Assembly (NCBI GenBank): GCA_003439945.1
Contig: QVRM01002492.1
Coordinates: 260,001-324,000 of the forward strand
DNA length: 64,000 nucleotides
DNA from: Dermanyssus gallinae
Taxonomy: Eukaryota; Arthropoda; Arachnida; Mesostigmata; Dermanyssidae
Reading direction: 5' to 3'
A model generated the notes under the pieces. That model had not been told where the DNA came from. It was given only the letters and a program-made list of their open reading frames with translations, and ran no database searches. A program made the translations under genes and the position numbers. Positions 11,378 to 23,761 of the stretch are shown piece after piece; the first letter of the stretch is position 1; every line of letters starts with the position of its first letter.

Positions 11378-12518
11378 AGGGTGTTCCTATTTGTGTGGCC
11401 AAAACGCTAGGGTATGGTCAAACTCGGTGAGAAAATCATTTTTGCCAATGGGTGGAAGCCGGGAAAACGTTTTGTTTAGGAGTGAGGATGAAATTTATAA
11501 AAGCAGTTATTCAGCCTTTTTTCTTCTACATAGTTGTGCAAAATCTACGTTTACGGGAGAACCAGTCAACGCACAAAGGAACCGATCATACCGGTGTGTT
11601 TGGCGGAAAATTCTGCACAATAAAGTTTACATTACTAGCTTGCGTAGCAAAAAGCTAATACCCAGATTAGGGAAAGTCATGAAAAGTCGATATTTTACGT
11701 TAACGCCTTTTCATGAAAAATCGTCAAATTTTTCCATTGCGACCAAAAATGTACGTCCGAAAGACCACTCTCGCGCAATAGCAAATTTAATGCCCATCAT
11801 TTTTGTATCAAGGTGATGGTGCTGCGTTACGTAGTTGTCAAGTCACTAAGCTTTTGGACAGTCATAGTTGTTATGTTTTACGTGCAAGTTTTCACGTTCA
11901 GAACCGTAAAAATTTGCCAAGACGTTTCCGCCCCCTCCTTCCACTAGGAAAATTTATTCTCTTGTTGAGTTCTACCAAACCTCAAAATATGTACCTAACT
12001 TTCTCATACGCCCTATGGAAATATGCATGCCTTCGCTTTCGATATGACTATCGAAAAAGCTTAGTTACTTGGCAACTACGTAACGCAGCACCATCACTTT
12101 GGTACAAATGCAGTGGGCATTAAATTTGCTATTGCCTGAGAGTAGTCTTTTGAACGTACATTTTCGGTCGTAATGGAAAAAATTACGATGTTGCACAAAA
12201 AAGCGTTAACGTAACATTTTGACTTTTTATGACTTTCCTTAATCTGGCTATTCGTTTTTTGCTACGCAAGCTAGTAATGTATACTTTATTGTGCAGAATT
12301 TTCCGCCAAACACGCCGGTATGATCGGTTCCTTTGTGCGTTGACTGGTTCTCCCGCAAACGTAGATTTTGCACAACTATGTAGAAGAAAAAAGGCTGAAT
12401 AAGTGCTTTTATAAATTTCATCCTCACTCCTAAACAAAACGTTTTCCCGGCTTCCACCCATTGGCAAAAATGATTTTCTCACCGAGTTTGACCATACCCT
12501 AGCGTTTTGGCCACACAA
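11378..12518. mobile_element. Foldback element type B (FB-B1)
   Basis: Two arms of about 460 bases (11389-11851 and 12059-12517) are near-perfect reverse complements around a 207-base loop. The outer sequence TGTGTGGCCAAAACGC appears inverted at the far end, and the inner motif GTGATGGTGCTGCGTTACGT appears inverted near 12090. Reading frames of 60-196 codons run in the arms, and the two arms give nearly the same peptide, which reflects the palindrome rather than a gene. A diverged relative lies at 59846-60330. Likely a non-autonomous DNA element with long terminal inverted repeats; no transposase is encoded. A (TA)n tract adjoins its left end. Confidence 0.85.
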
Positions 12519-13240
12519 AAGGAATATTTGATATTTCAGGAATATTTGATCAACGATATATGGAATTGTAGAGCTCATTAAGGCAAATATTTTTTTCCAA
12601 TGGAACATGGTCTCTAAGAGGCCCTGTTTCGGAATGAGAGTTAAATTACTACAATTTGTGACATTGGTGTTTTCGCCCGACATAGGAGCATAGAATGTGC
12701 TGTTGCGAGACAACCAGGTTTCCTAGACCGAAGCTAAACACACCGCCGTGTTTGTGAGAAAATTCTGCTTCTTTCGAAGAACTCATAAGGCCGGTCAGAA
12801 GATGCTACATGGTCGCTTAGAAGATAATTCGCCAAAATGAAGTTATTTTATTAACCTTCACGCCCAACACCTCAAAATCATTACCTTACGACCACTTACG
12901 CTCTAAACTAACATATTCAGGCAAATGCGCATTTCATGACGATCATTTTGGTACCAAACTTATGGCAATGCGAGCTGTGGTTGCGGAGTAATTACGATTT
13001 TTTGGTGGGATGTCCAGATTAAGTGCATGTGTGTTTAGCTTCTGTCTAGGAAACCTGGTTGTCTCGCAACAGCACATTCTATGCTTCTATGTCGGGCAAA
13101 AACACCAATGTCACAAATTGTAGTAATGTAACTCTCATTCCGAAACAGGGCCTCTTAGAGACCATGTTCCACTGGAAAAAATATTTGCCTTAACGAGCTC
13201 TACAATTCTATATATCGTTGATCAAATATTCCTGTAATAC
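12519..13240. mobile_element. Foldback element type A (FB-A1)
   Basis: The left arm, about 12535-12743, is the reverse complement of the right arm, about 13029-13236. Both carry GAATTGTAGAGCTC near the outer end and AACCAGGTTTCCTAGAC near the inner end. The loop of about 285 bases contains a half-palindrome also found in the 27 kb copy. The element sits back to back with FB-B1 and ends at a (TA)n tract on its right. No coding capacity. Confidence 0.85.
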
Positions 13241-13243
13241 CAT

Positions 13244-13250
13244 GTATATA

Positions 13251-13307
<57 letters not shown>
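13244..13307. repeat. (TA)n microsatellite
   Basis: About 64 bases of AT dinucleotides with one G interruption, directly after the right end of FB-A1. Confidence 0.92.
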
Positions 13308-13310
<3 letters not shown>

Positions 13311-13629
13311 TAAACACTTTAATGTAAAAATAAAAAATCGCATATAAATATGTATACATATGGCCTATATATAATAAGACCGGTTCAAACGGGAGGCCAG
13401 CCAACCTACCAGTTTCACTTTGTAACGCCGGTAGGTTAACTACGTAAATACGCTCCAACGTCGTTCGTTCGTCCGTTGGCGATGTGACCTAAACGTCAAG
13501 GTGGTGATCGACGGGAGCTGTTAAAACAGCAGTTTCTTAACGGCCTCCGGTCGCTGACCCATATCGAATATGCCTTGGGCATGGCGGAAAACGTCAATGG
13601 CATCCCGACGTGACGACAGGAGCTGACGA

Positions 13630-14034
13630 TAGCGACAACAATCTGAACAACAACAGCAGCAGCAGCAACTACAACAACAACAACACCAGCAATAACAACA
13701 ACAATAGTAAATGCAACAGCAACAGCAGCAGCAACAACAACACCAGCAATAACAACAACAATAGTAAATACAACAGCAACAGCAGCAACAACAACACCAG
13801 CAATAACAACAATAGTAAATACAACAGCAACAGCAGCAACAACAACAACAACACCAGCAATAACAACAATAGTAAATACAACAACAGCAGCAACAACAAC
13901 AACACCAGCAATAACAACAATAGTAAATACAACAGCAACAACAGCACCAGCAATAACAACCACAATAGTAAATACAACAGCAACAACAACACCAGCAATA
14001 ACAACAACAATAGTAAATACAACAGCAACGGCAA
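13630..14034. repeat. CAA/CAG minisatellite with a 44-56 bp higher-order unit
   Basis: The phrase ACCAGCAATAAC occurs seven times (near 13692, 13741, 13796, 13852, 13902, 13946 and 13991). Each is followed by an AATAGTAAATACAAC-type phrase and a variable number of CAA/CAG triplets. Both strands stay open for 120-190 codons through it, but only with N/S/T-rich or L/C/V-rich low-complexity peptides, so it is not called as a gene. Confidence 0.88.
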
Positions 14035-14387
14035 AAGCTGTTACAGCAGCAACAACATGCACGGTACGTGCGGCTACTGGTGTGTTCAGAGCACAACAGG
14101 GTCTTAAAAGATCGCGTTGAAGGCTACAGCCGTCAAAGTGTCGCCATCATAGCTCCCGTGAGGGTTAAGCCTTTTTGACTGCTTCCTCCCGATATCTCTT
14201 TTCTTCGCCCCATCTCTGATGATGAGAAGATGGCGGTAACAATCGGCGGTAATCAGCTGAAGCAATACGTAGATCGAGCGGCCGCTTATCGTTATGTATG
14301 TATTATATATACGTACGTATTGTGAATATAAGCCATATTTATACATATGAATATGTGGATTTTTCATTTTTATATGAAAGCGTTTAC

Positions 14388-14423
<36 letters not shown>
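14388..14423. repeat. (TA)n microsatellite
   Basis: About 18 AT units, read directly. Confidence 0.92.
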
Positions 14424-14426
<3 letters not shown>

Positions 14427-15129
14427 GGATACCACCAATACCTCTGCCTAAAGGGAAAATGTTTCCTATATATATAATATATACATTTTCACTCAAGGCG
14501 GGTCCCTACAAGGGGACTGTAGTGATTGCATCGTCGGATACGGTGCACAATCGGGCACGCAAAGCAAATGCTTAATTAACAAAAATTCGACTCGATATTT
14601 CGTTATAGAAACCAGAATGTTGGTAATAAACATTCGGGAAATAAAGTAGTCAGATACTTTGTTGTACCGTATACGACGTCTTATGAAGTGTAAAGTTGAT
14701 GTTTGTTAAACTTCAGAAACGATTGGGAGTCTAACCTAGCATATTGCTCTGACTAGCAACCTACTTTATAAAGCGGTCCTGCGCTTGTTGAAGAGAGTAA
14801 TGAAAAATCACGATTGAACGTGCTATTCAGATTTTGATATGGGAAATCACAAGTCCGGCAAAGGGTATCAGTGACAATCTCAGGTATCTCAGGTATAAAT
14901 TCGATGTGTTGCTCATTATATCCTGAGTCTGCGCGGTAAAGATGCGTTGCCATTTTGACCACTGAATATATACGCTCTAGACGTTCCAGTCAAGCTGCGA
15001 CGCAGTTTAGTCATCAGTATATCAAATGTACATGCCATTCTCGTATTTGAAGAGGATCAAATCGGAAAAAAATATATTTAAACGTACCTTGGAAGGCGTC
15101 ACTTTTAAAAACTTCTAATAGACAGGATT

Positions 15130-15189
15130 AATATATATATATATATATATAGGAAAAGTGATTATATATATATATATATATATATATAA
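15130..15189. repeat. Two (TA)n tracts separated by 11 bases
   Basis: 15130-15150 and 15162-15189. The second is bracketed by inverted GTGATT/AATCAC, giving a self-complementary stretch. Confidence 0.88.
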
Positions 15190-16059
15190 TCACGTTTCTG
15201 TTTTATGTTTAGTGCCCGAGCGTATACGCCTGCTGAATGCAGTAGACATCTGCTTGCTGATGCCAATAAAAAACATTTTAAATGTTATAGTTATTTATTA
15301 TCCTGATATTACAATAACTCTTTCACGTCAGAAGTGAGAATGGCTCAGCGGATAAATCCTGTTTCCTTCTCCCAGCGTTCCGAGGGTTAAAGTATGTATG
15401 CTGGTTTTCTTCGCTCAAACCTAAGACTGCCATCAGCTGACTTTCTGTGAAGTAATCGTCGTTGCATGTAAAAACGACGCGTGTCATTGTCCATCGACCA
15501 CACCTCACGCAGGTGAGGTCGAGTTCCGACTCATATTCGAATCTGAGACGTTTGGTTCATAGCATACCTGGGCATACATATTAGGACAAAGTTAGCAGAG
15601 CCGAGCAGCTGTCATCGCATCGGCCTCCTGCAACCCACGCTTCTCCTTGTGATTTTAGTGCCGGATGAAGCTAGCCGTCACGTCTATCGATGTCGACCAG
15701 TTCCGTATCTGCATCTCACGTGCTCGTTTTACAATTGTGACGTTCAACGTACGTTCTCCGCCCCCCTGGCCTCCCGCTGGGTGGAGTGACGGCGATGATG
15801 TCCTCGCAAGCATATTTCCTCAACAACTTTTTCATCTATCTATACATAAGAACGCGACATTGTTGCTCCTAATGTTGTCATCATTTCGAAAATTGGGAAA
15901 ACAGAAAAGTGACTCTGGCAAAGTAACGCATCGTACACTGTGCCCTAAAGCTAGACCAGCCCATCTCGCCTTCGATGAATTCGTAGGCAACTATATAACT
16001 GCTTTTGGGGAAATAAAGTAAAAGCATTTTTCAAGAAGATTGTTTTCAAACGGGGTTGC

Positions 16060-16306
16060 TTTTTGGGCTTTGAGTCTCCGTGGGGCATATTTTCAATGCA
16101 CCGAGGGTCGAACATTTTGAGATAAATAGAGTTTCCCAACGGTCCTTGCGGCAGCATAGCCGTTGACTCTCAATGTTATGGTTCTCTATTTTCAATGTGC
16201 ATCGCTCAAACAAATTTCGGTTAACAACGGGGGATTGAACCGGTAGACACCCCGGTAGATGACAACCATAACGAGCGCGCTAACCCCCTAGACCACGCTG
16301 CCACAC
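16060..16306 (-). mobile_element. tRNA-derived SINE, family A (copy 1)
   Basis: On the minus strand the head (16306 to about 16230) has a pol III A-box-like GTGGTCTAGGGGGTTAGC and a B-box-like CCGGTTCAATCCC. The non-tRNA body that follows is shared with copies at 22312-22576 and 49150-49412, including GAGCGATG and the region around 16162. No long A tail was noticed. An old non-autonomous retroelement that would depend on a LINE partner. Confidence 0.8.
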
Positions 16307-16881
16307 ACTGGGTTTGCCTAGTGCCCATCTACCGCATTTTGGGCAGTCGTTAGCTAGCGTATCAGAACCCCCGACATCACGGAAACTGCATTTATTTATA
16401 GGAAAAAGTGAAATCAATTAAAACCCCCTAAGGCTCTGCACGTGCGCTTGATGTTCGAATGTTTTAGCCCTTTGCTGATCCCTGCTAATCTAGATAAATA
16501 TTTGAGACAACTCGATATATTTGTATGTCCACCCTACTAGTAAGGGCCGCGCATGTGTCGGTACTCTCAAACAGAACGATCAACAACAGAATATGACTAT
16601 TGCATTTTGCCTTGCCAAGCTGGGCGGTTATGTCTATTAGTTTCTTCAGTTTGCACCAAAGGTGCAATGTTAGCTGCGAGCAACGATAAAAAGGGATTGC
16701 AAACTTTTTCCTGTTCCTCGCCTTTCCAGAAGAATTGCCCTCAGGAGAGACCACTGAGCCCTTGAGCACTTGCCCTAAGGGTTGATTCCCACAGTTTTGT
16801 TCTACAGACTTGGTTATGGGCAGCTGTCGAACTGTCGAGAAACGCAAACACTAGGCTTATATAGTATGCTAGTATCAAGTG

Positions 16882-16913
16882 AGCCGTACGCCGCTGCGTC
16901 ACGGCGTACGGCT
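16882..16913. repeat. Short perfect hairpin
   Basis: AGCCGTACGCCG (16882-16893) and its exact reverse complement (16902-16913) are separated by eight bases. It is GC-rich in an AT-rich setting. No gene or terminator context is visible. Confidence 0.85.
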
Positions 16914-17003
16914 AAACAAATCAATTGCCTATTGTCGAGCAAGCGTCGGCATAGATCCAGTCTGTCTTATCGTACGAGCTGACCGATTGCGAGGATCAAC
17001 TAT

Positions 17004-17022
17004 CTCTCTCTCTCTCTCTCTC
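17004..17022. repeat. (TC)n microsatellite
   Basis: A run of CT dinucleotides read directly. A similar run is at 41880-41896. Confidence 0.8.
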
Positions 17023-17183
17023 CCGCTGTTACTGCTCCACTCTGGTTGGTCGCTTTGCGGATACGGTTTTTCTTTCTCTGTTGCTGCTGGTCCGACGATT
17101 GAGCCGCGACGACTTCGATAACAATGTCCGAAGCACCGGAAGCTCCGAACACAGTTAATATTGCATATCCACGAGAAGTCGTG

Positions 17184-17220
17184 ATATTAATAATAATAAT
17201 AATAATTATAATAATAAAAA
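17184..17220. repeat. (ATA)n-type microsatellite
   Basis: Imperfect ATA/TAA trinucleotides read directly. Confidence 0.7.
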
Positions 17221-17709
17221 CACCATCATCATTGCTGAATAGAATGATCATTGCGACAACTACTGGTTTAGTTCGTTTTAAAAAAATATATATTTTTTTT
17301 AATTTTGTTATCGATACACTTTGTATTTGTAGTATCTGCATTCTACTTACTATCATCAGTTGGTTTATGTGCGTATACACATCTATATGTGGATCTTAGA
17401 ATCCTTCTTCAAGGTAGGCCAACGTCTCGTCCAAAAACAGAAGTAATTTCCTATGTAACTGTATAGCAACATCATTGTCGTCCAGCAGCAGCAGCAGCGT
17501 TGAAACCTGAAACAAAGATTTCCGGCGCATCGTAGACATGGTGGGAAATGGACGAAACTAGAAGATAACGACAGCCTCGAAGACTTTCTTCGACAGCTAG
17601 TAGAACTAAGACAACTTCGATCGCGGTGGGACAGCAAACCGAGCTGTCCAAGTTCCAGTGGTGGACACACGGCAGCACAAGCAACAATAAATAATAAAAT
17701 AAAGTAACT

Positions 17710-17975
17710 GCAGCAGCAGCAACAACAACGACCAAAGCAAAGCAACCATAGCAAGAAAAACTATTGCTAATCAACAACAACGACTACGGCAGCACCAGCA
17801 ACCACACCAAATCAAAACAACAATTACTACAACAAAAAACTACCAAAATCAACAAACAAACAACAACTGCAGCAACAACTGCATCAGCAGAAGCAGCAAC
17901 AGCAAAACAGCAACAACAAAACAGCAACAGCAACAACAACAACAACAACAGCAACAACAACAACAACACAAATAG
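17710..17975. repeat. CAA/CAG trinucleotide-rich tract
   Basis: About 265 bases of interrupted CAA, CAG and GCA triplets. Overlapping frames are poly-N/Q/T or poly-L/V and are treated as non-coding. Confidence 0.85.
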
Positions 17976-18596
17976 CAATAGCTACAACGAAGGCATCCTC
18001 ATTCTAATGACATGCAAGTCTACTCTCCAATTGCAGTCAACGGAAATAGTCATACTTGTTCTACAAGCAGCAGCAGGTACAACGCGCTACATTCACCATG
18101 CTGTTTGCCTATCCGACTCCTTTCTCGAGCCTCTGCCTTCTGAGGTATTACACCATTATATGCGGCGGCCCGTTGGGATGGAGTCATGGGTACATATATA
18201 CATACGTACGTAGAACAGGCAGCCTACAAAGGCCACCACGCCTGTCCAGGTTGAGAGTGGGAGAAACACACCATAACGTAGAATCCCTGTAGCCGAGTCC
18301 CAGCGATCGTCAGCCCGAAGCCAGTAACAGTGCCGTGTAGCGCGGATCATAGCAACTGAAGCACCAGTTGCTACTCCTCAAGGGAAATTCGAGCCGGAAA
18401 CTTGGATCTGAGCAACTGGAGCAAAAACCGTCGTCACATCCTGCTATCTGTATCCTGCGCGCCAGGATGGACAGCTAACATCATCGCGGGCTGTTGTTCA
18501 TGCTGATGAAGAAATGAGACGACGAGCCACAATGATGGTGAGATCGTGACGAGGTAGGAGTAGCAATCACGTCCATAGCTCGAACTGCAGAGGACG

Positions 18597-18660
18597 TTCA
18601 GCAACAACAACAACATTATCATCAATAGCAACAACAACAACAACAACAATCAACAACAAT
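18597..18660. repeat. CAA trinucleotide tract
   Basis: An interrupted CAA repeat of about 60 bases, read directly. Confidence 0.8.
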
Positions 18661-19059
18661 ATGATCACCAGCGACGCCAGCATCATCATTAGGAAGAAAG
18701 CAACGGCAATAAACGTCGAATTCGAGTAGGTAACTTGAGAACAACAACATAATACAACAACATAATTGTTGTTGGATGGAAGCAAAATGGAACACAACGA
18801 CGGCTGTTGATGTGTTCCATGTTGCTTGTTGCACTGCCTTTGGTCGTGCTGCTACCGCAAATCTACCACAAATCGGGGACAAAAATAACTAGTTACAGTA
18901 GCTAGCTTTTGAGGACTAAAATTCAGAAATATTATTATTATTATTATAATCGTCACACCGTAAGTTAAAATTTCAAAACAAAACAACTCAACAACAACAA
19001 CAAATTACAAATTATACATATGAATTTCAGACCAGAGCGTCGTATCTAGAAAGGTGGTA

Positions 19060-19061
<2 letters not shown>

Positions 19062-19133
<72 letters not shown>
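19062..19133. repeat. (TA)n microsatellite, about 36 units
   Basis: An uninterrupted AT-dinucleotide run of about 72 bases. Confidence 0.95.
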
Positions 19134-19135
<2 letters not shown>

Positions 19136-19437
19136 CGTTTACAGATATCAGTGAGACTAGCATATATGATCTGTTCTGATGCTGAACGCTATTTGAGTTT
19201 AATTACTTCTGAGTTCATTGTACAAGTTGTTGTTATTGACGCAGCTATCATATCTAGATGAAGGTCGTTAAGAGTGTCAGTCTATTCTATACCGAAGGTT
19301 TTAGAAAGGAGAAAGTAAACGTCGCTTGTAGTTTACGGTATGTGTGTTGTGAGTAGATGTCGTTCACCACAGGAGCGTCATTATTGCTGTCCATATAATC
19401 GCAATGCGCAATTGACAACCCGCATGACATCCCAAAG

Positions 19438-19606
19438 CCTAATTTTGTTTGGGCTGACTCTCAGCGAACCTTTAACGGCACTCGCATTGCTTCGTACGAC
19501 AGACCCCACAAAATGTGCACCGGTGGGGCTCGAATCTGTGCACATATGTGTCTCCTCCGGTCGCGAGGTGCACGCGAATGCACCACGCCACCGGTTTTAC
19601 GCTAAG
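19438..19606 (-). mobile_element. tRNA-derived SINE, family B (copy 1)
   Basis: On the minus strand a GGTGGCGTGGTGCATTCG head (A-box region) is followed by AGATTCGAGCCCC, a B box, at 19525-19537. The body continues to a GCTGAGAGTCAGC palindrome near 19452. Two further copies, at 49786-49965 and 54058-54224, share head, spacing and tail. The head differs from family A. Confidence 0.8.
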
Positions 19607-20071
19607 TCAGAGGGTTCTGGTGTACACATTGTGGCTAGAACTCAGCGCCGAGGATTATAAATACTGTAGAAGTATTTATGACCCTGATAACAAGTCATTG
19701 CACTTGCGATACGAAAAATAAAGCAAGCGAAACGAGAACCAGCAGCAGAATAGCCCTGGAGGGAAAAGCTGTGGGAGAGTTCGAAAGGTGACCCCCTGGG
19801 TTATCTTGTCGGCGCGGGCGCCTATTGACAGAATAGCCACAATAGCGAAAGTATTGGAGAACCGCAATTGAATGTTTCGCTAGCTAATCACTTGTTCGAC
19901 CGATAAGTAGAAGGAACAAAACGACTATCGAATCTAGTATGTACCGTGTGTGATATAAGGCAGACACCGTTCGGTAGCTCAATTCCGACCCAGCAGCACT
20001 GTCACGTTCACCGTATGACAGTTTACATTTCACTTCCGCTATAGGTCAATGCCCTAGCTCAAGTCTTTCAA

Positions 20072-20074
<3 letters not shown>

Positions 20075-20106
<32 letters not shown>
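20075..20106. repeat. (TA)n microsatellite
   Basis: About 16 AT units, read directly. Confidence 0.92.
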
Positions 20107-20107
<1 letters not shown>

Positions 20108-20568
20108 TATAGGCATCCTTGTGGCTATAGGTATTTAAACTATGATAATAATATGTATAGACACTATGATTTGGGTAGACGCGTTTAAGAATAGAAAGTT
20201 TTATATTTCGTAAACGATTTGCGTAAGTATACGGGCATATACGTAGATATTTGCGTGTAGATAGTTCTATCATCAGAATTTACAAGCAAATTCTCGTAAT
20301 AATAATTTGTAAACCAATTCTTTAAGACAAGTGACTACAGGTTGGTTCGGCTGAGTGACTAATATACGCTGGATATATATTACGGTTGGTATTGTGCAAT
20401 AAAGTCTCATAATTGTCAGGCTTTGGTTGAATTTGAAGTGCGCCTAATTCAAAAGCACACATCAAGCATATTAAATTATTATTTAAAATTTATTAATTTA
20501 TTACATATTAAAAGCATACAAAATCACTTCAAACATTTTCTCAGAATATCTTGCTGAAACGCGGCATG

Positions 20569-20569
<1 letters not shown>

Positions 20570-20603
<34 letters not shown>

Positions 20604-20638
20604 TAAAAAATCATTACTATTTTATATATATATATATA
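20570..20638. repeat. Two (TA)n tracts around a small palindrome
   Basis: 20570-20600 and 20622-20638, with TGATTAAAAAATCA (self-complementary ends) between them. Confidence 0.85.
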
Positions 20639-20639
20639 C

Positions 20640-22310
20640 GTTAGTGAGAAGGTTTGCATTTATAACAATATAATAATATAAATAAGCAAATAAAGAATGC
20701 ACCGACGTGAGTCAGCGTTCACCTCTCCGGCAAAAACGAATATTTAGAAAAGGCCGCAATGGCGCGAAAGTGTGCCGAAGTTGTCTCGAAGCCTGCCTCA
20801 CACTTCGGAGTGGGGCAGGAAACATGAGCGAGCTATACTGAGGTCGGCTGCCACGCGGCGAAGGCGTATAAGATCCGAGGGACGCGGTGTGCGTGCCAGA
20901 AAGTATCGCGTGCCAGCTTGGTCTCGGACGCAGCTGAGCATGAAGAGAGGGAAGGACGTCGATCTAAACACCATCGCCGTCAATTAGCAAAGCACAACGT
21001 ATCCAACGACGTTTTCGATCTTCAACAGCTGTGCGTCAGCAAATAAAATCATATTGCGTGCCGATTTCTGTCGCCCACCAGACGTGACACGGGACGGTCG
21101 ACGTCTTTGCTATACACCAGATTCGGGCAGGTATTTTATGGAAAGTAATACTTTACCGCTTCGTCGGCTATCGCGGTGTTTGATTTTGTTCTTGTCGCTA
21201 TTGTTGTTGCTGCTGCTGCTGCTGCTTCAATAGTTGCTGTTATCGTTGTAGCTGTTTTTACTGCTGTTGCTGCTTGTCTTAAAAATGACCGTCTTTCTAA
21301 ATCGTTCCCTCAAACACCAAGATAAATACTCGCACCCGGTTACGGTAAGATCATCGCGTAAGGCGTTTCCATTTTCCTCTTTTACAAGGGGATATACTAG
21401 TGCACCTTCTTCTTTTACAAGCGGATATAGTAGTGCACCATATGTTGCTATTGATAAATGTGTGCACCCTATTTAATTCTACTCGGTCATAGTCGATTAT
21501 AGAGCACTTCAACATTGACATCAAACGAGAAACACATTTTGCGTGTGTGTGTGTAAGTGTCTGTCGCGTGTACATCAACAGCACCCACTTTGCCCAAATT
21601 GGCAACAATGAAAACCAATTGTGACTGGTTCCACAACGTCGACATTCCAAATCAAGAGTCATGGATTTGCCATGCTAAACTTGTATAAAAAATGTAATGT
21701 GTTGACCGACTGAAAAAGCAGAACAATTTCTAAATAATTGAACTGCCAGTTGCTCGATCGTTGAAGACAAGCCATCTGACCGCCCACCGCGAATTGTGCA
21801 ATCGTAGAGGCGCTGTATTCCACCATGACAGCGCGTGCCCGCATACATATGTGGTCGAGAAAACATACATAATACGGAAGAAAATAATCTTAACGTCCTA
21901 AAATTTATCAATCGGCACTTCAGAATTCTTCGAGATAAAAACATGTCAAAGGTTTTGAGAGTATAGACAACTGTCATGGTCATTTTTTGCCCGTTGCAGC
22001 GCTTTCTACCATATAATTGCGGTGCTTCCTTCTTACATATCGAGAAGCGACGGAAGCCTATGGCACCTCCAGCATGCTCTGTCAAATCTCGAACCATCTC
22101 CCCAAAGCGTTGTGGATACGGGGTGTTTATCATAATTTCTACACCGTTTTACAAGGCAGCACATTTTTGACGCACAGGGTTTGAAATAGCTTGATCCGGT
22201 TACGTCTTTTTCTCTGGGTCGTAAGCTTTGTAATTGGTCTCAAATGCCACTGCCTCAACGTTTGCTCGTACACCACGGTACTGTTTGATCGCTCATGATG
22301 AGCTACTTCT
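20640..22310. other. Intergenic; no gene recognised
   Basis: A slightly GC-richer patch at 20760-21000 has a 71-codon Arg/Ser-rich frame (20772-20987) without any recognisable motif. A short GTT/GCT triplet run lies at 21200-21275 and a GT run near 21542. Nothing else could be supported. Confidence 0.45.
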
Positions 22311-22311
22311 A

Positions 22312-22576
22312 CACCATCCTCCGTCTCCTATGGGCTTGGAACTTAACTTGAGGGATATCTTCAATGCATCGAGGGCCGGACATGTTAAGATATCTAGGAT
22401 TTCCCCAACGGTGCTTGTGGCAGCAGCGTGTCCGCTGACTCTCAGCAACGGCATGGTTTATCATCTCAATGAGCATCGCTCAAAGAAAATTCGATCAACA
22501 ACAGGGATCGAACCGGCATCATCCCGGTAGATGACAACCATGACTAGCGCACTAGTCCTCTAGACCACGCCGCCAC
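22312..22576 (-). mobile_element. tRNA-derived SINE, family A (copy 2)
   Basis: On the minus strand a GTGGTCTAGAGGACTAG A-box region and a GCCGGTTCGATCCC B box (near 22504-22514) are followed by the family A body. The body includes GAGCGATGCTCATTGAG, the palindrome CGCTGAGAGTCAGCGG-like segment near 22434, and the end GTTCCAAGCCCAT. Confidence 0.82.
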
Positions 22577-22854
22577 TCAGATGAGCTAGTTACTGCAATC
22601 GATTTGTAACCCATATTTATGTATTGACTTGCGCACTTTTGCGCGCGTGTGTGTGTGACATTTGAGGAAGATATAAAACAAATTAAAATCCGAGTGCACG
22701 GTTTCGGGGCGAATTCGAAGCGAGCGTCTGTTCGAAGACTCTCTCGCCCACTGCTCTCTCTTTTGTATACTTTGCAGGAACATTGCCATCAAGGGGTGGT
22801 CCGACAAAATGTCTATTTAGCGTTATTGCTGTCGCTTTGCTGTCTTCTACCCGG

Positions 22855-23166
<312 letters not shown>

Positions 23167-23761
23167 CCTTTGTTGTTCCTGCCTTCTTAATGTAATTCTC
23201 GTCATTGCCTTTGTTATTATCGCTGTCGTCATTGTGTCAACCATGATGCATTGAGACCCTACCAAACAGGCTTTTTCGATTTACCCCCTTCTCTTCTCTC
23301 AGGGACAGGCAAAATAAACAAGATATAAACAAGAGAGAGAGACAGGAAGAGAAACAGAGAGAATTAAGGGAAGCGAATTCCCACAAGCGTAATCGAAATG
23401 ATCAGCGGTGACTGTCGAGCCCCAGACGTAATTTCTATATTCGGTCGGACGAGCCCATTGGCGACCTGCAATTAAAGGTAGCACTAAACGCTTATCTTTC
23501 TCTGGCGCTCTCTCTTGCTGCTTCCCGGTCTATTTTGCTATCTCTCTTTTCTCCCGCTTTCAGTCGCACGCACAGATTCGATGCGCTTTGACCACTGCCG
23601 GATTAAGCAAACCCCAATGAGCTGTCCGACCCCGATCCACGACAGTACCGTTATCGGCAGGGCGGTAGTGGTAAGACCCCGTATGGAGGCAAGGGCGCGC
23701 TTTGTGCCAACAAAGCTCTTAAAGGCCTTTGAAAACGACGCTGCGGGCAGTGCCATGTGAC

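Larger units (their letters stand above)
14056..15320. other. Intergenic, AT-rich; no gene seen
   Basis: Contains (TA)n tracts at 14388-14423, 15130-15150 and 15162-15189, the last flanked by GTGATT and AATCAC so that it forms a short palindrome. No protein motif or dispersed repeat was recognised. Confidence 0.5.

Noticed and set aside
11226..12713. Similar peptides of 68-196 codons on opposite strands
   Set aside because: They mirror each other because the DNA is palindromic (FB-B1 arms); no known domain is present.
13496..14107. N/S-rich and Val/Cys/Leu-rich frames, and a repeat-spacer look that resembles a CRISPR array
   Set aside because: The units are CAA/CAG minisatellites of uneven length with no unique spacers, in eukaryotic DNA; the peptides are low-complexity.
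16230..16306. Possible intact tRNA gene on the minus strand
   Set aside because: The A and B boxes are there, but the same head continues into a shared 3' body at three loci, so it is a SINE.
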